Shown in pieces: positions 29,025 to 38,850 of a DNA stretch of 64,000 bases. Location: the NCBI RefSeq assembly GCF_014844055.1, contig NZ_CP062167.1:1255501-1319500 (forward strand). Reading direction: 5' to 3'. The notes beneath the pieces are model-generated. The model saw nothing but the letters and a program-made list of their open reading frames with translations. It was not told the origin of the DNA and did not search any database. Source of the stretch: Aureimonas sp. OT7. GTDB lineage: Bacteria > Pseudomonadota > Alphaproteobacteria > Rhizobiales > Rhizobiaceae. Position 1 is the stretch's first letter, and every line of letters begins with the position of its first letter. Both the position numbers and the translations under genes were made by a program.

Positions 29025-30464
29025 CTATGCGGGTATCCGGATCATGGCGCGCAGGCCGCCCAGGGCCGAATCCGACAGGAGGATGTCGCCGCCATGGCTG
29101 CGGGCGATATCGCGTGCTATGGCCAACCCAAGCCCGGTTCCGCCATCGTCGATGTTGCGTGCGGTATCCAGGCGGACGAACGGCTTGAAGGCTTCCTCGC
29201 GGTCGTCCGGAGCGATCCCCGGTCCGTCATCCTCCACCGTGATCGTCAGCCAGCGGCCCTCGTGCCTTGCGGTCACCTCGACATGGCCGGCATGGCGCAA
29301 GGCATTGGCGACGAGATTGCCGATGGCCCGCGTGAAACTGTCCGGCCGCACCAGGATCGTCGGGTCGCCCTCGATGGTGGCGGTCAGGCTTTTGCCCTTC
29401 ATGGCCGCTTCCGTTTCGAAGCGGGCGAGGATCGATTCCAGATCGAGGACGCCGACTTCCTCGCCGGCCTCGCCGCGGGCGAAGGCCAGGTAGCCTTCGA
29501 GCATGCGCTGCATTTCGTCCACGTCGCGTTCCAGCTCGCGGCGATCTTCGCCGTCGGCAAAGAAGGTGAGTTGCAGGCGGAACCGCGTCAGCACGGTGCG
29601 AAGGTCGTGGCTGACGCCGTTCAACATCTGGGTGCGCTGCTCGATCTGCCGTTCGATGCGGTCGCGCATCTGGATGAAGGCCAGTGCCGCCTTGCGCACC
29701 TCCAGGGCACCCCGCAGCCGGAAATCCGGAGGCAGCGGCTGGCCGCGGCCGAAGCCTTCGGCAGCCGACGCAAGCTGCTGGATGGGCCGGATCTGGTTGC
29801 GCAGGAACAGAACCGCGATCAGGATGAGCACTAGCGAGGTGCCGACCATCCAGACGATGAAGATATGGGTGTTGGACGCATAGGCCGAGTTGCGCCGTGC
29901 GAAGACGCGCAGCATGTGGTTTTCAAGTTGGATGCGGATTTCGACAAGGCGGGAATCGCCGACGGTGTCGATCCAGAAGGGCCGGCCGATCTGCGCGGTG
30001 ATCTCTTCCGACAGGACGCCGTCCAGAATGTTGAAGAAGGGCTTGGGCGCCGGGGCGGGCAGCGGCTCCGGCGGCAGCACCAGGATGTTGAGATCGAGGT
30101 TGTCGCGGGCGATTCGGGTGATCTCGGCGAAATCGGGATCCTGGGGGAAGGTTTCGATGACGTCGATGACGGCCGCGATGTCCTGTACCACCGCGGCGGA
30201 GAGCCGCTGCGTGACCGTTGCCCAATGACGCTCCATGAAAACCGAGGCGACCACCGCCTGCAACAGGACCATCGGCGCGATGATGATGATCAGCGACCGC
30301 GCATAGAGGCCCTTGGGGGTGCGCCGCGACAGCCATCGCATTCCCGGCAGGTCGCGCAGGCGCGGCAGCCATCGCGTCCGGCGCGGCGTTCGCCCGGGGG
30401 CGGACAACGACGAGCGCCCGGTCGGGAAAAGGCGCTTGAGGGCCGGGAAGGGGCGCAGGTTCAA
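29025..30464 (-). CDS. Sensor histidine kinase (EnvZ-like)
   Basis: About 479 aa from a TTG at 30464 that overlaps the stop of the response regulator (TTGA). ATG 30341 is a shorter alternative that keeps both membrane helices. Layout: basic leader, TM1 (LIIIIAPMVLLQAVVASVF), periplasmic region of ~110 residues, TM2 (IFIVWMVGTSLVLILIAVLFL), HAMP, HisKA with MLNGVSHDLRTVLTR carrying the phosphorylated His, and an HATPase with N-, G1- (DDGPGIA) and G2-boxes (GGTGLGLAI). It should phosphorylate the regulator at 30461-31186. The signal is unknown. Confidence 0.88.
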   Translation of the reverse strand: MNLRPFPALKRLFPTGRSSLSAPGRTPRRTRWLPRLRDLPGMRWLSRRTPKGLYARSLIIIIAPMVLLQAVVASVFMERHWATVTQRLSAAVVQDIAAVIDVIETFPQDPDFAEITRIARDNLDLNILVLPPEPLPAPAPKPFFNILDGVLSEEITAQIGRPFWIDTVGDSRLVEIRIQLENHMLRVFARRNSAYASNTHIFIVWMVGTSLVLILIAVLFLRNQIRPIQQLASAAEGFGRGQPLPPDFRLRGALEVRKAALAFIQMRDRIERQIEQRTQMLNGVSHDLRTVLTRFRLQLTFFADGEDRRELERDVDEMQRMLEGYLAFARGEAGEEVGVLDLESILARFETEAAMKGKSLTATIEGDPTILVRPDSFTRAIGNLVANALRHAGHVEVTARHEGRWLTITVEDDGPGIAPDDREEAFKPFVRLDTARNIDDGGTGLGLAIARDIARSHGGDILLSDSALGGLRAMIRIPA

Positions 30465-31186
30465 TCGACGTTCAGCCGGTAGCCGATGCCGCGCACGGTC
30501 TGCAGCCAGAGCGGATTTGCAGGGTCGCTTTCGATCTTGCGCCGCAGCCTGTTGATCTGCACGTCGACGGTGCGCTCGCCCACTTCGCCCTCGCCACCCA
30601 GCAATTCGTGGCGCTGGACGGTCTCGCCGGCATTGGCGGCGAACTGGGCCATGATCTCCTGTTCCCGGTCGGTCAGCCGGATCAGGTCCCCGCCGCGCTT
30701 CAACTCCCGCCGCGACAGGGAGAAGGTGAAGGGTCCGAAGCGCACATTCTCTACCTTGTGGATCTGTGGAGGCGCGCCCCGGCGCAGGATGTTGTTGACG
30801 CGCAGCAGAAGCTCGCGCGGGTCGAAGGGCTTGGGCAGGTAATCGTCCGCGCCGGCCTCCAGCCCGTTGATCCGCTCTTCCGTTTCGGACAGCGCCGTCA
30901 GCATCAGGATGGGGGTTTCGCGGGTCGCGGAAAAGCTGCGGACGAGATCGAGCCCGCTTTCCCCCGGCATCATCACGTCCACCACCAGCAGGTCGAAATC
31001 GAGCCCGCCCAGGATGCGCCGCGCCTCGGCGGCGTCGGCGGCCACCGACACCCGGAAGCCGTGCTCGGACAGAAATCGCGACAGAAGGCCGCGGATGCGC
31101 CTGTCGTCGTCGATGACGAGGATATGGGGGGCATCGTCGCCGGGCTTGCGGCCGTCGACAGGAACCGCGGGCTGGACATGGCTCAT
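30461..31186 (-). CDS. OmpR/PhoB-family response regulator (PetR-like)
   Basis: 241 aa. The receiver domain (residues ~20-135) has acidic pocket DDD at 26-28, phosphoacceptor Asp70 in LLVVDVMMPGESG and Lys in YLPKPFDPRELL. The C-terminal winged helix (~150-238) ends VQINRLRRKIESDPANPLWLQTVRGIGYRL. It sits between MarR and kinase genes with 4-nt overlaps on both sides. The MarR + OmpR pair is reminiscent of petP/petR, which control the bc1 complex in Rhodobacter capsulatus. Confidence 0.92.
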   Translation of the reverse strand: MSHVQPAVPVDGRKPGDDAPHILVIDDDRRIRGLLSRFLSEHGFRVSVAADAAEARRILGGLDFDLLVVDVMMPGESGLDLVRSFSATRETPILMLTALSETEERINGLEAGADDYLPKPFDPRELLLRVNNILRRGAPPQIHKVENVRFGPFTFSLSRRELKRGGDLIRLTDREQEIMAQFAANAGETVQRHELLGGEGEVGERTVDVQINRLRRKIESDPANPLWLQTVRGIGYRLNVD

Positions 31187-31719
31187 CGACGTTCATCCTC
31201 CACAACGCCCTGCCGCGCGAACCATTCGCGCGTCGCCTGACCGTCCTGACCCATCAGCCGCAGGAAACGGTGGATGGAGTCGGAGTGGCGCTGTCCCGTT
31301 CCGGCCATGGCCAGGTCGATGCGCCGCGCCTGTGCCCGCGACAGTTCCAGCGTCAGCTCCCTGCCGCGCGCCGTCGGAAACAGAAGCCGCTGGCGACGGT
31401 CGTCGTCGCCCGGCAGGATGGCGATGAAACCCTCCTCCACGAGCTGGCGCAAGACCCGCGACAGGGACTGCTTGGTGATCTGCAGAAGATCCAGGATCTC
31501 GGCGATGGTCATTCCCGGTGCGCGGTTCACGAAATGCAGGATGCGATGATGCGCCCGCCCGAAGCCATATTGCGCCAGAAGCTCGTCGGCATCGGCGGTG
31601 AACTCGCGATAGGCGAAGAAAAACAGCTCGATGAGCCGGAAGTCGACCGAGCCGGTCGTGGGCAGCGCTTCCCGCTCGATATCGTTCGGGTCGGCAGGAG
31701 GGTCCGTCAGGTCAAGCAA
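31183..31719 (-). CDS. MarR-family transcriptional regulator (PetP-like)
   Basis: 178 aa winged-helix regulator: FLRFAHH-type N-terminal dimer helices (ELFFFAYREFTADADELLAQYGFGRAHHRILHFVN), recognition helix region TIAEILDLLQITKQSLSRVLRQLVEEGFI and wing LPGDDDRRQRLLFPT with the typical D-R-R. The stop overlaps the start of the response regulator. Divergent from ilvE with 257 nt between starts, which contains TGACGT direct repeats at 31751-31766. Confidence 0.9.
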   Translation of the reverse strand: MLDLTDPPADPNDIEREALPTTGSVDFRLIELFFFAYREFTADADELLAQYGFGRAHHRILHFVNRAPGMTIAEILDLLQITKQSLSRVLRQLVEEGFIAILPGDDDRRQRLLFPTARGRELTLELSRAQARRIDLAMAGTGQRHSDSIHRFLRLMGQDGQATREWFARQGVVEDERR

Positions 31720-31749
31720 GGGAAAATCCGCTAAAATAGGTCAGCATTG

Positions 31750-31778
31750 TTGACGTATCCTGACGTTATTGTTACACG
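31750..31778 (+). promoter_or_regulatory. Possible promoter/operator between marR and ilvE
   Basis: TTGACG (31750-31755) and TACACG (31773-31778) are 17 nt apart on the plus strand. TGACGT is repeated directly at 31751-31756 and 31761-31766, one helical turn apart. It could serve ilvE, with a ~190-nt leader, and/or be the site of the divergent MarR protein. Weak -10. Confidence 0.3.
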
Positions 31779-31976
31779 CAACACCGCAACGTGGAAACAC
31801 TCGTCATGCCGGTCGAACCCCGATAAGGTCTGTCCGGAGACAGGGTCCCCGGGAGGCATGAGCCGCCGTTCCGCGGCTGCTATGATGTGGCGCATTGCCA
31901 AGCGGCAAACCGGATATCCTCTTTGCCAGACAATGCAATGGACAGGAAAGGCCGCCCGCAGGGCGAGGGGAGAAAA

Positions 31977-32864
31977 ATGAGCGTCCCATTCGATCAAATG
32001 GACGGAAATATCTGGTTCAACGGCGAATTCGTCGACTGGAAGGATGCCAAGGTCCACGTACTGTCGCATGGCCTGCACTATGCCAGCGCCGTATTCGAGG
32101 GCGAGCGCGCATATGGCGGCGAAATCTTCAAGCTGCGCGAGCATACGGAGCGGCTGATCGAGTCGGGCCGCATCCTCGGCTTTACCGTGCCCTACAGCAC
32201 GGACGAGATCGACGCCGCCTGCAACGAGCTTCTGCAACGTCAGGGCTTCAGCGATGCCTATGTGCGTCCCATCGCCTGGCGCGGATCGGAATCGATGGGC
32301 GTTGCCGCCCAGAAGAACCGCATCAACCTTGCCATCGCGATCTGGCAGTGGCCGAGCTACTTCGATCCCGAGCAACGCATGAAGGGCATCCGGCTCGACA
32401 TTGCCGAGTATCGCCGGCCGGACCCGCGCACCGCGCCGTCCAGGTCCAAGGCGGCCGGCCTTTACATGATCTGCACGATCTCCAAGCATGCGGCCGAGGC
32501 CAAGGGCTATGCCGACGCGCTCATGCTGGACTGGCGGGGGCAGGTCGCCGAGGCGACCGGCGCCAACATCTTCTTCGTCAAGGACGGGGTCCTGCACACG
32601 CCGACGCCGGATTGTTTCCTCGACGGGATCACGCGCCGGACAGTCATCGATCTCGCCAAGCGTCGCGGCCTCGAGGTCCAGGTGCGGGCGATCCAGCCGG
32701 AAGAACTGGAAGGCTTCACCGAGGCGTTCCTGTGCGGCACGGCCGCCGAGGTGACGCCGGTCGCGGAGATCGGGCCGCACCGCTTCAGCCCGGGCGCGAT
32801 CACCCGGCAACTGGTGGAAGACTATATGGCCGAAGTTCAGCCCAAGCGGCTTGCTGCCGAATAG
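31977..32864 (+). CDS. ilvE: Branched-chain amino acid aminotransferase
   Basis: 295 aa fold-type IV PLP enzyme performing the last step of Val, Leu and Ile synthesis. ATG 31977 follows GAGGGGAG and opens the conserved MDGNIWFNGEFVDWKDAKVHVLSHGLHYASAVFEGERAY. The PLP region is SKAAGLYMICTISKHAAEAKGYADALMLD, and EATGANIFFVKDG and FLCGTAAEVTPV are the cofactor-phosphate loops. Length is normal. Confidence 0.95.
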   Translation: MSVPFDQMDGNIWFNGEFVDWKDAKVHVLSHGLHYASAVFEGERAYGGEIFKLREHTERLIESGRILGFTVPYSTDEIDAACNELLQRQGFSDAYVRPIAWRGSESMGVAAQKNRINLAIAIWQWPSYFDPEQRMKGIRLDIAEYRRPDPRTAPSRSKAAGLYMICTISKHAAEAKGYADALMLDWRGQVAEATGANIFFVKDGVLHTPTPDCFLDGITRRTVIDLAKRRGLEVQVRAIQPEELEGFTEAFLCGTAAEVTPVAEIGPHRFSPGAITRQLVEDYMAEVQPKRLAAE

Positions 32865-32927
32865 GGCAAAGGTTGCGACGCAGGCCAGGGTCTGGTTTGA
32901 CGCTTTGAAGAAGGCCGGATCAGGGAG

Positions 32928-32954
32928 CGGGGTGGCCGTCGGCCGCCCCGTTTC
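32928..32954 (+). terminator. Terminator after ilvE
   Basis: Ten-bp stem CGGGGTGGCC / GGCCGCCCCG (32928-32937, 32941-32950, one G-T pair) with a 3-nt loop, followed by TTT. It stands 63 nt after the ilvE stop and before the MBL hydrolase gene. Confidence 0.6.
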
Positions 32955-32999
32955 CATGTTCACCGTCCTGAGGCTTCTGTATCGCGGAGATCATGCGAC

Positions 33000-33644
33000 A
33001 TGACCAGACTTGCGGCCGAGATCGTCCCCGTCACGCCGTTCCAGCAGAATTGCTGCATCCTGTTCGACGTGGAGGAAAAGCGCGGCGTGGTCGTGGATCC
33101 GGGCGGCGATGTGGACGCCATCGTGGCGGCCATCGACAAGGCCGGTGTCGCCATCGAGGCGATCTGGCTGACGCATGGTCATATCGACCATGCGGGCGGG
33201 GCGATGGACCTGAAGGAGCGGTTCGGAAAAATCGAGATCATCGGTCCGCACCGCGCCGACGAATTCCTTCTGCAGCGCATCGAGGATCAGGCGACGATGT
33301 TCGGGGTCGGGGCAGGCTACCGCAACGCGACGCCGGATCGCTGGCTGGATGATGGCGACGCGCTGGCCATCGGGCCGCATCGCTTCGACGTCATCCACGC
33401 ACCCGGTCATTCGCCGGGGCACGTCGCCTTCTTTCAACCGGAGGCGAGGTTCCTGCATGCGGGCGATGTGATCTTTGCCGGCTCGATCGGCCGAACGGAC
33501 CTTCCGGGCGGCGACCACGCAACCCTCATCGACACGATCCGCACACGCATCCTGCCATTGGGCGACGATGTCGGCTTCCTGTGCGGTCATGGTCCCGGCG
33601 GGCGCCTGGGCCAGGAACGGCTGACGAACCCCTTCCTCCGCTGA
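33000..33644 (+). CDS. MBL-fold metallo-hydrolase (glyoxalase II-like, YcbL type)
   Basis: 214 aa. The metal-binding motif is THGHIDHAGG (T-H-x-H-x-D-H); further ligands lie in HAPGHSPGHVAFF, LHAGDVIFAGSIGRTDLPGGD and CGHGPGG at the end. This is the short single-domain glyoxalase II family, lacking the glutathione-binding C-terminal domain, so it may hydrolyse other thioesters. The rhodanese or persulfide-dioxygenase partner often seen with this fold is absent here. Confidence 0.9.
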   Translation: MTRLAAEIVPVTPFQQNCCILFDVEEKRGVVVDPGGDVDAIVAAIDKAGVAIEAIWLTHGHIDHAGGAMDLKERFGKIEIIGPHRADEFLLQRIEDQATMFGVGAGYRNATPDRWLDDGDALAIGPHRFDVIHAPGHSPGHVAFFQPEARFLHAGDVIFAGSIGRTDLPGGDHATLIDTIRTRILPLGDDVGFLCGHGPGGRLGQERLTNPFLR

Positions 33645-33761
33645 TCGGTCGTGCCGATTGCGGTGCCGAGTTTTCACGGGTGTGCGGTGGAGGAGCGGCC
33701 GGGTCGTGCGGACCCGCCCGTTCCTGTCATGATATCGCGCTGAACGGCGGTCCGGAGACCG

Positions 33762-33977
33762 TCAGTCGTCCGCTTGCAGATTGACCGCCTTGGGGCCTTT
33801 GCCGCGCTTGTCCGGCTCCATGTCGTAGGAAACCTTCTGGTTTTCCACGAGGCCGGACAGGCCGGAAGCCTGAACGGCGGAAATATGGACGAAGATGTCC
33901 GCGCCACCATTGTCGGGCTTGATGAAGCCGAAGCCCTTTTCGGTGTTGAAGAATTTGACCGTGCCGGTCTGAGCCAT
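33762..33977 (-). CDS. Cold-shock protein (CspA family)
   Basis: 71 aa single cold-shock domain with intact RNP1 (KGFGFIKPD) and RNP2 (DIFVHIS) nucleic-acid-binding motifs. It acts as an RNA chaperone. The long upstream stretch to about 34200 on the minus strand would be its promoter and leader, as usual for regulated csp genes. Confidence 0.95.
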   Translation of the reverse strand: MAQTGTVKFFNTEKGFGFIKPDNGGADIFVHISAVQASGLSGLVENQKVSYDMEPDKRGKGPKAVNLQADD

Positions 33978-34491
33978 GCTGGAACCCTTTTCCTAAGGCT
34001 ATTCATGTCGCCCTTGCGGGCATGCAGGCAAGTCTTGATGCGAGGAAAAGGAACCGATACATCGCAGACCGCATAAGCGGGCTGCTCGGGGAATGCGCCC
34101 CCGATACGCAATTCGTCCATTACCCGTGTTCGCAAAATTGCCCGAACGTTACTTTTGTGAATGCCAATCAAAGACTTTGCAAGCAAAAGTTTTGTGCACG
34201 ACTGCTGAAAATATGGCCCGAGCAATGGTGGATCCCGAGCTGCTTCGCAAATGTATGTGAAGCGAACTAATCTGCACGCTATGGCGCCAATCACCTGCAT
34301 TCACTGATGCTGGCCATCTTCAAACCGGTCCGTGCAGCGCTGGCGAAGGAATGACATCCTAAGTCGACGTGCCGGCCGGAGAGCGGATTGACGGCATCAC
34401 CCTTTTCCCGACGCTCTTGAGTCCCAGATTGGGGGCATCCCTTCGCGGACGGGACCGTTCGCTACAAGAGTTCAGTCAAGGAGTTTGGACG
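33978..34491. other. Non-coding intergenic region upstream of csp and the secreted-protein gene
   Basis: 514 nt between divergent genes, no conserved ORF. The stretch 34130-34200 is AT-richer than the surroundings and contains an inverted repeat ACTTTTG (34151-34157) / CAAAAGT (34184-34190), which lies where the csp promoter would be. The stretch 34300-34490 shows nothing beyond an AAGGAG ribosome site at 34478-34483. Confidence 0.6.
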
Positions 34492-34863
34492 ATGAGACAG
34501 CTCACTGCCGCCGCCCTCGCCACCATCATCCTCGGTTCGGCCGGCGCCGCCCATGCACAGGCGCCCGCCACGCAGCAGGACCTGGAACCCTCGATGCAGA
34601 CGGGGACGCCGATGGGCGGCAGCGCGCCGGTGGACAGTGTCCTGGGCACGGGTGCTCTCCCCGGCGTGGGCATGGGTAGCTCGGCGGCGCCCGACACGTC
34701 CGGCATTTCCGGGCCGGGCGGCCTGCAGAACGGCGTCGGCGCGCAGGGCGTGGCCGCCCCGAGCCTGTCCGGCTCTGCGGTGACGAACGATGGCTCGGTT
34801 CCTGGAACGGGCCAGTCCGGTTTCGGCATACCGCTCGACCCGCAGCCGGCGACCGGAAACTAA
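34492..34863 (+). CDS. Small secreted Gly/Ser/Pro/Ala-rich protein
   Basis: 123 aa with a good ribosome site (AAGGAG, 8-nt spacing) and a clear signal peptide (MRQLTAAALATIILGSAGAA, cleavage after AHA). The mature part is low-complexity and rich in Gly, Ser, Pro, Ala and Thr, with imperfect short repeats such as GSAPVDSV.GTGALPG, GMGSSAAPDTSG and TGQSGFGIP. It has no Cys and is predicted disordered. I do not recognise a family; a periplasmic or envelope role is all that can be said. Confidence 0.7.
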   Translation: MRQLTAAALATIILGSAGAAHAQAPATQQDLEPSMQTGTPMGGSAPVDSVLGTGALPGVGMGSSAAPDTSGISGPGGLQNGVGAQGVAAPSLSGSAVTNDGSVPGTGQSGFGIPLDPQPATGN

Positions 34864-34886
34864 GCCGCCGCTGGCCTGTCGCCTGC

Positions 34887-37727
34887 CTACTGCCCCGGCC
34901 GGCCGGTCTTGCCGGGGCGGCGCTTGCGCCGCTTCTCGTCGCCGGGATCCTCATAGGAACCCGCGCCGATCTTCTCGCGGCGGATCGGCCGCGCATCGCC
35001 CTCAGGCTTTGAGGGCATAGATCCGCCGACCGGCTTTTCGGTCCGGCCCACGGTCATCTCGTCCAGGGTATTCTTGCGGAACAGCGATCCGCCGGCTTCT
35101 CCGCGCGGTGCCAGGGGCTCGCCGCGCGGCCCGAAGCGCGGGTTGGCTGGCGCCTTCGACCGGCCGCGCCGCTTGCCGCCTTCGGCCTCGCCGATATCCC
35201 GTGCCAGCGGGTCGTCCGCGATGGCCAGCTCGGTCGCCTGCAGGCGCTTGATCTCGTCGCGCAGCCGTGCGGCCCGTTCGAAGTCGAGATCGGCCGCCGC
35301 GTCGCGCATCTCCTTTTCCAGATGCTCCAGGTGGCTCTTGAGGTTCGAGCCGACCAAGGCGCCTTCGCGGGCGTTCGGCCCGGTATCCACCCGCACATGG
35401 TCTTTTTCGTAATAGCTGTCGAGGATGTCGGCGATCTTCGCCTTGACGCTTTCCGGCGTGATGCCGTTGGCGATGTTGTAGGCCTCCTGCTTCTCGCGGC
35501 GGCGATTCGTTTCCGCGATGGCGCGCTCCATGGAGCCGGTCATCCTGTCGGCATAAAGGATCACCCGGCCGTCGACGTTGCGCGCGGCGCGGCCGATGGT
35601 CTGGATCAGCGACGTCTCGGACCGCAGGAACCCCTCCTTGTCGGCATCCAGGATAGCGACCAGCCCGCATTCCGGAATGTCCAGCCCTTCGCGCAGCAGG
35701 TTGATGCCAACCAGCACGTCGAAGGTGCCCAACCGCAGATCGCGGATGATCTCGATCCGCTCCAGCGTGTCGATGTCCGAATGCATGTAGCGCACGCGGA
35801 TGCCCTGCTCGTGCAGATACTCGGTCAGGTCCTCGGCCATGCGCTTCGTCAGCACGGTGCACAGAACGCGGTAGCCCTTGGCGACAGTTTCGCGGATCTC
35901 GCCGATCAGGTCGTCGACCTGGCTGCGCGCCGGGCGGATTTCCACGGGCGGATCGGTCAGCCCGGTCGGGCGGATCACCTGCTCGGCGAAGACGCCGCCC
36001 GCCTGTTCCAGTTCCCAGGCGCTGGGGGTCGCCGACACCGCCACGGTCTGCGGCCGCATGGCGTTCCACTCCTCGAAACGGAGTGGCCGGTTGTCCATGC
36101 AGGACGGCAGGCGGAAGCCGTATTCGGCCAGCGTCGCCTTGCGCCGAAAGTCGCCGCGGTACATCGCGCCGATCTGCGGCACGGTGACATGGCTTTCGTC
36201 GATGAAGACGAGGGCGTTGTCCGGCAGGTACTCGAACAGCGTCGGCGGGGGGTGGCCGGGCTGGCGCCCAGTCAGATAGCGCGAGTAATTCTCGATGCCG
36301 TTGCAGGACCCCGTCGCCTCGATCATTTCGATATCGTAGTTGACGCGCTGCTCCAGCCGCTGCGCCTCGAGCAACCGGCCGGCGCGATTCAACTCCACCA
36401 ACCGATGGCGCAACTCGTCCTTGATCGACTTGACCGCCTGCTGCAGCGTCGGGCGCGGCGTCACATAGTGCGAGTTGGCGTAGATCTTCACGCTTTTCAG
36501 GTCGTCGGTCTTGCTGCCCGTCAGCGGATCGAACTCGGCGATGCTTTCGATCTCGTCCCCGAACAGCGAGATGCGCCAGGCGCGATCCTCCAGGTGGGCG
36601 GGGAATATCTCGATCGTGTCGCCCCGCACGCGGAACGAGCCGCGCTGGAAATCCATGTCGCGCCGCTTGTATTGCTGGGCAACGAGATCGGCCAGGAGCT
36701 GGCGCTGGTCGAGACGGTCTCCCACGGTCATCTGGAAGGTCATGGCCGTATAGGTCTCGACCGAACCGATACCGTAGATGCAGGAGACCGACGCGACGAT
36801 GATGACGTCGTCCCGCTCCAGAAGCGCCCGGGTTGCCGCATGGCGCATCCGGTCGATCTGCTCGTTGATGGAGCTTTCCTTCTCGATATAGGTGTCCGAC
36901 CGGGGCACATAGGCTTCCGGCTGATAGTAGTCGTAGTAGGAGACGAAATACTCCACGGCATTATCCGGGAAGAAATTCTTGAACTCGCCGTATAGCTGCG
37001 CCGCGAGCGTCTTGTTCGGCGCAAGGATAAGGGCCGGGCGCTGCGTGCGCTCGATGACGTTGGCGACGGTGAATGTCTTGCCCGAGCCCGTAACGCCCAG
37101 CAGAACCTGCGTCTGCTCCCTGTCGGCGATGCCCGCGACGAGATCCTCGATGGCCTGCGGCTGGTCGCCCTTCGGCGTATAGTCGGAAGCGATGCGGAAA
37201 TTGTGCCCGCCCTCCGACTTTTCCGGCCGGTGCGGCCGGTGTGGTACCCAGATTTCGCCGTTCTTCAACAGCGGATTGCCCTCGGAGATCAGCCGGGTCA
37301 GCGCCTCCACGGTGGCGGTGACGCCGCTTTCCGGCAGCGCGGCGGCATCCTCCAGGCTGATATCCATTCCGGCCACGGGGTTGAGCCCGGCGCGGGCGCG
37401 CGCCTCGGGGTCCGCCGTGCCGCCCATGGACGTACCGCGCGCGGTGCGCCCGGAACTGGCCTTTGGGTCGCCCTTCCTGCCCTTGCCGCCCCTCGAGCCG
37501 GCCCTGGCGGGCTTGTCGCCGGACGTGTCCGCGGTTTTCTCCCCCGTCTCCTCCAGTTGTTCGGCGATGGCGTCCGCCCAGCCGGACACCGGCCCCTGGT
37601 AGGGCGTGGCATCCCAGCTCGGCTGCGGCGCCTCCCGCATGACGCCCGGCTTGTTCAGCGGCTCGGATGCGTCCGAAAAGTCGAGCGTCGGCGAGCGACG
37701 CGGGGAGGGTTTCTTGGAGTCGGCCAT
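34887..37727 (-). CDS. uvrB: Excinuclease ABC subunit B
   Basis: 946 aa, far longer than the ~670 aa of E. coli UvrB, because of a ~200-residue low-complexity N-terminal extension and a ~90-residue basic C-terminal tail; both are usual in rhizobia. The core has Walker [13 protein letters not shown], the beta-hairpin [21 protein letters not shown] used for damage checking, helicase motifs (DESHVTVPQ) and the UVR coiled coil ([24 protein letters not shown]) that binds UvrA and UvrC. The start is taken as 37727 ([12 protein letters not shown]); an upstream Met at 37781 adds a spurious hydrophobic leader. Confidence 0.95.
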   Translation of the reverse strand: MADSKKPSPRRSPTLDFSDASEPLNKPGVMREAPQPSWDATPYQGPVSGWADAIAEQLEETGEKTADTSGDKPARAGSRGGKGRKGDPKASSGRTARGTSMGGTADPEARARAGLNPVAGMDISLEDAAALPESGVTATVEALTRLISEGNPLLKNGEIWVPHRPHRPEKSEGGHNFRIASDYTPKGDQPQAIEDLVAGIADREQTQVLLGVTGSGKTFTVANVIERTQRPALILAPNKTLAAQLYGEFKNFFPDNAVEYFVSYYDYYQPEAYVPRSDTYIEKESSINEQIDRMRHAATRALLERDDVIIVASVSCIYGIGSVETYTAMTFQMTVGDRLDQRQLLADLVAQQYKRRDMDFQRGSFRVRGDTIEIFPAHLEDRAWRISLFGDEIESIAEFDPLTGSKTDDLKSVKIYANSHYVTPRPTLQQAVKSIKDELRHRLVELNRAGRLLEAQRLEQRVNYDIEMIEATGSCNGIENYSRYLTGRQPGHPPPTLFEYLPDNALVFIDESHVTVPQIGAMYRGDFRRKATLAEYGFRLPSCMDNRPLRFEEWNAMRPQTVAVSATPSAWELEQAGGVFAEQVIRPTGLTDPPVEIRPARSQVDDLIGEIRETVAKGYRVLCTVLTKRMAEDLTEYLHEQGIRVRYMHSDIDTLERIEIIRDLRLGTFDVLVGINLLREGLDIPECGLVAILDADKEGFLRSETSLIQTIGRAARNVDGRVILYADRMTGSMERAIAETNRRREKQEAYNIANGITPESVKAKIADILDSYYEKDHVRVDTGPNAREGALVGSNLKSHLEHLEKEMRDAAADLDFERAARLRDEIKRLQATELAIADDPLARDIGEAEGGKRRGRSKAPANPRFGPRGEPLAPRGEAGGSLFRKNTLDEMTVGRTEKPVGGSMPSKPEGDARPIRREKIGAGSYEDPGDEKRRKRRPGKTGRPGQ

Positions 37728-37854
37728 GGCGGGAATATGGGCTGTCGCAACGGTCGTGAAAAGGCCTGCGATGATCTTCATCTTTCGCTTACCAAACACA
37801 CCCTACAGTTACCTTCGTCCGCTTGAGTTTGCGGGGAATGAGAGGCCATTTCCC

Positions 37855-38850
37855 ATGGGTTTTGCGTACAGGAGATGGCATCGCACCGCGCTCGCCGCCG
37901 CGTGTATGGCGGCGGCGGGCACGGTCTGGCCCTCGGCGGCGAACGACCTTGCGCCGATGGACGGCATGCCGACCCTCGGCCAGTCCGGAAGCGGACAAGG
38001 CGCCACGCCGCGGCCGCAGGGCAATCTCGTCTGGGGTGGGCCGGTGCCGCCCATGCCGGCGCCTGGGCAGGACACGGTCTACGTGCCAAGCACGGCGTTC
38101 GGCGAGCGGCCCGTACAACCCGATCGATCCGATCGTGAACTCGCCCCGATGCCGTCGCCGGTAGAGGCGGGTGCGCTGCCGCCGCTGGAGCCTGTCGACG
38201 ACACGGAGGACTATGCCGCGCTGGAGGATGAGCCGCCGGCCTACCCGCCGACGCTGCCGCCCGGCCGGGGCGTCCCTGCCGAGCAGACCCCGATGGGCTA
38301 TGTGGTGCTGCCCGAAGGCGAGGCACTCTGCCGGCGCGAGCTGGCGCGGCTCGGCGCGCAGTTTACCGAGGCCGGGTCTGTCGGGCCGGGCAATGCCTGC
38401 GGCATTCCCCATGCGCTGAAGGTGCAGGTGGCGGTGCGTGGCATCGCCATGCAGCCGCCGGCGACGTTGAACTGTCGGGCGGCGCTGCAGGTGGCCCGCT
38501 GGCTGGACGACGACGTGCGCTCCGCCGCGCGGTGGCGGCTTGGGAAAAACCCGACGGCGGTGATCAACGCGTCGTCCTATCGCTGCTCACGCATCGCGGG
38601 CTCGCGCACGGTGTCCGAACATGCGACCGGTAACGCTCTGGATGTCGGCGGATTTCGGTTCTCCGACGGATCGACCGTGCGTGTGGAGCCGAAGGGCATC
38701 TTCCGCTTCCGCGAAAGGGCCTTCCAGAACAGCGTGCGCCAGGCGAGTTGCCGCCATTTCGGCACGGTGCTCGGCCCCGGCTACAACCGCGCCCACGACG
38801 ACCATTTCCATCTCGATGCCAAGCAGAGGCGAAGAGCCGTCTGCAAGTAA
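37855..38850 (+). CDS. Extensin family (extensin-like C-terminus) exported protein
   Basis: 331 aa with an N-terminal signal (RRWHRTALAAACMAAAGTVW), a ~130-residue Pro-rich low-complexity linker, and a C-terminal ~170-residue extensin-like_C domain. That domain shows GIPHALKVQVAVRG, LNCRAALQVARWL, NASSYRCSRIAGSRTVSEHATGNALDVGGF and RAHDDHFHLD. The last two segments supply the His/Asp metal-site pattern of D,D-peptidase-like folds (SEHxxGxAxDV, HxDHFH), so a peptidoglycan hydrolase role is plausible. AGAGG lies 9 nt before the ATG. It is divergent from uvrB. Confidence 0.85.
   Translation: MGFAYRRWHRTALAAACMAAAGTVWPSAANDLAPMDGMPTLGQSGSGQGATPRPQGNLVWGGPVPPMPAPGQDTVYVPSTAFGERPVQPDRSDRELAPMPSPVEAGALPPLEPVDDTEDYAALEDEPPAYPPTLPPGRGVPAEQTPMGYVVLPEGEALCRRELARLGAQFTEAGSVGPGNACGIPHALKVQVAVRGIAMQPPATLNCRAALQVARWLDDDVRSAARWRLGKNPTAVINASSYRCSRIAGSRTVSEHATGNALDVGGFRFSDGSTVRVEPKGIFRFRERAFQNSVRQASCRHFGTVLGPGYNRAHDDHFHLDAKQRRRAVCK

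Noticed and set aside
31858..31980. Short ORF before ilvE considered as an ilv leader peptide
   Set aside because: The peptide is not enriched in Ile, Val or Leu and overlaps the ilvE start without an attenuator hairpin.
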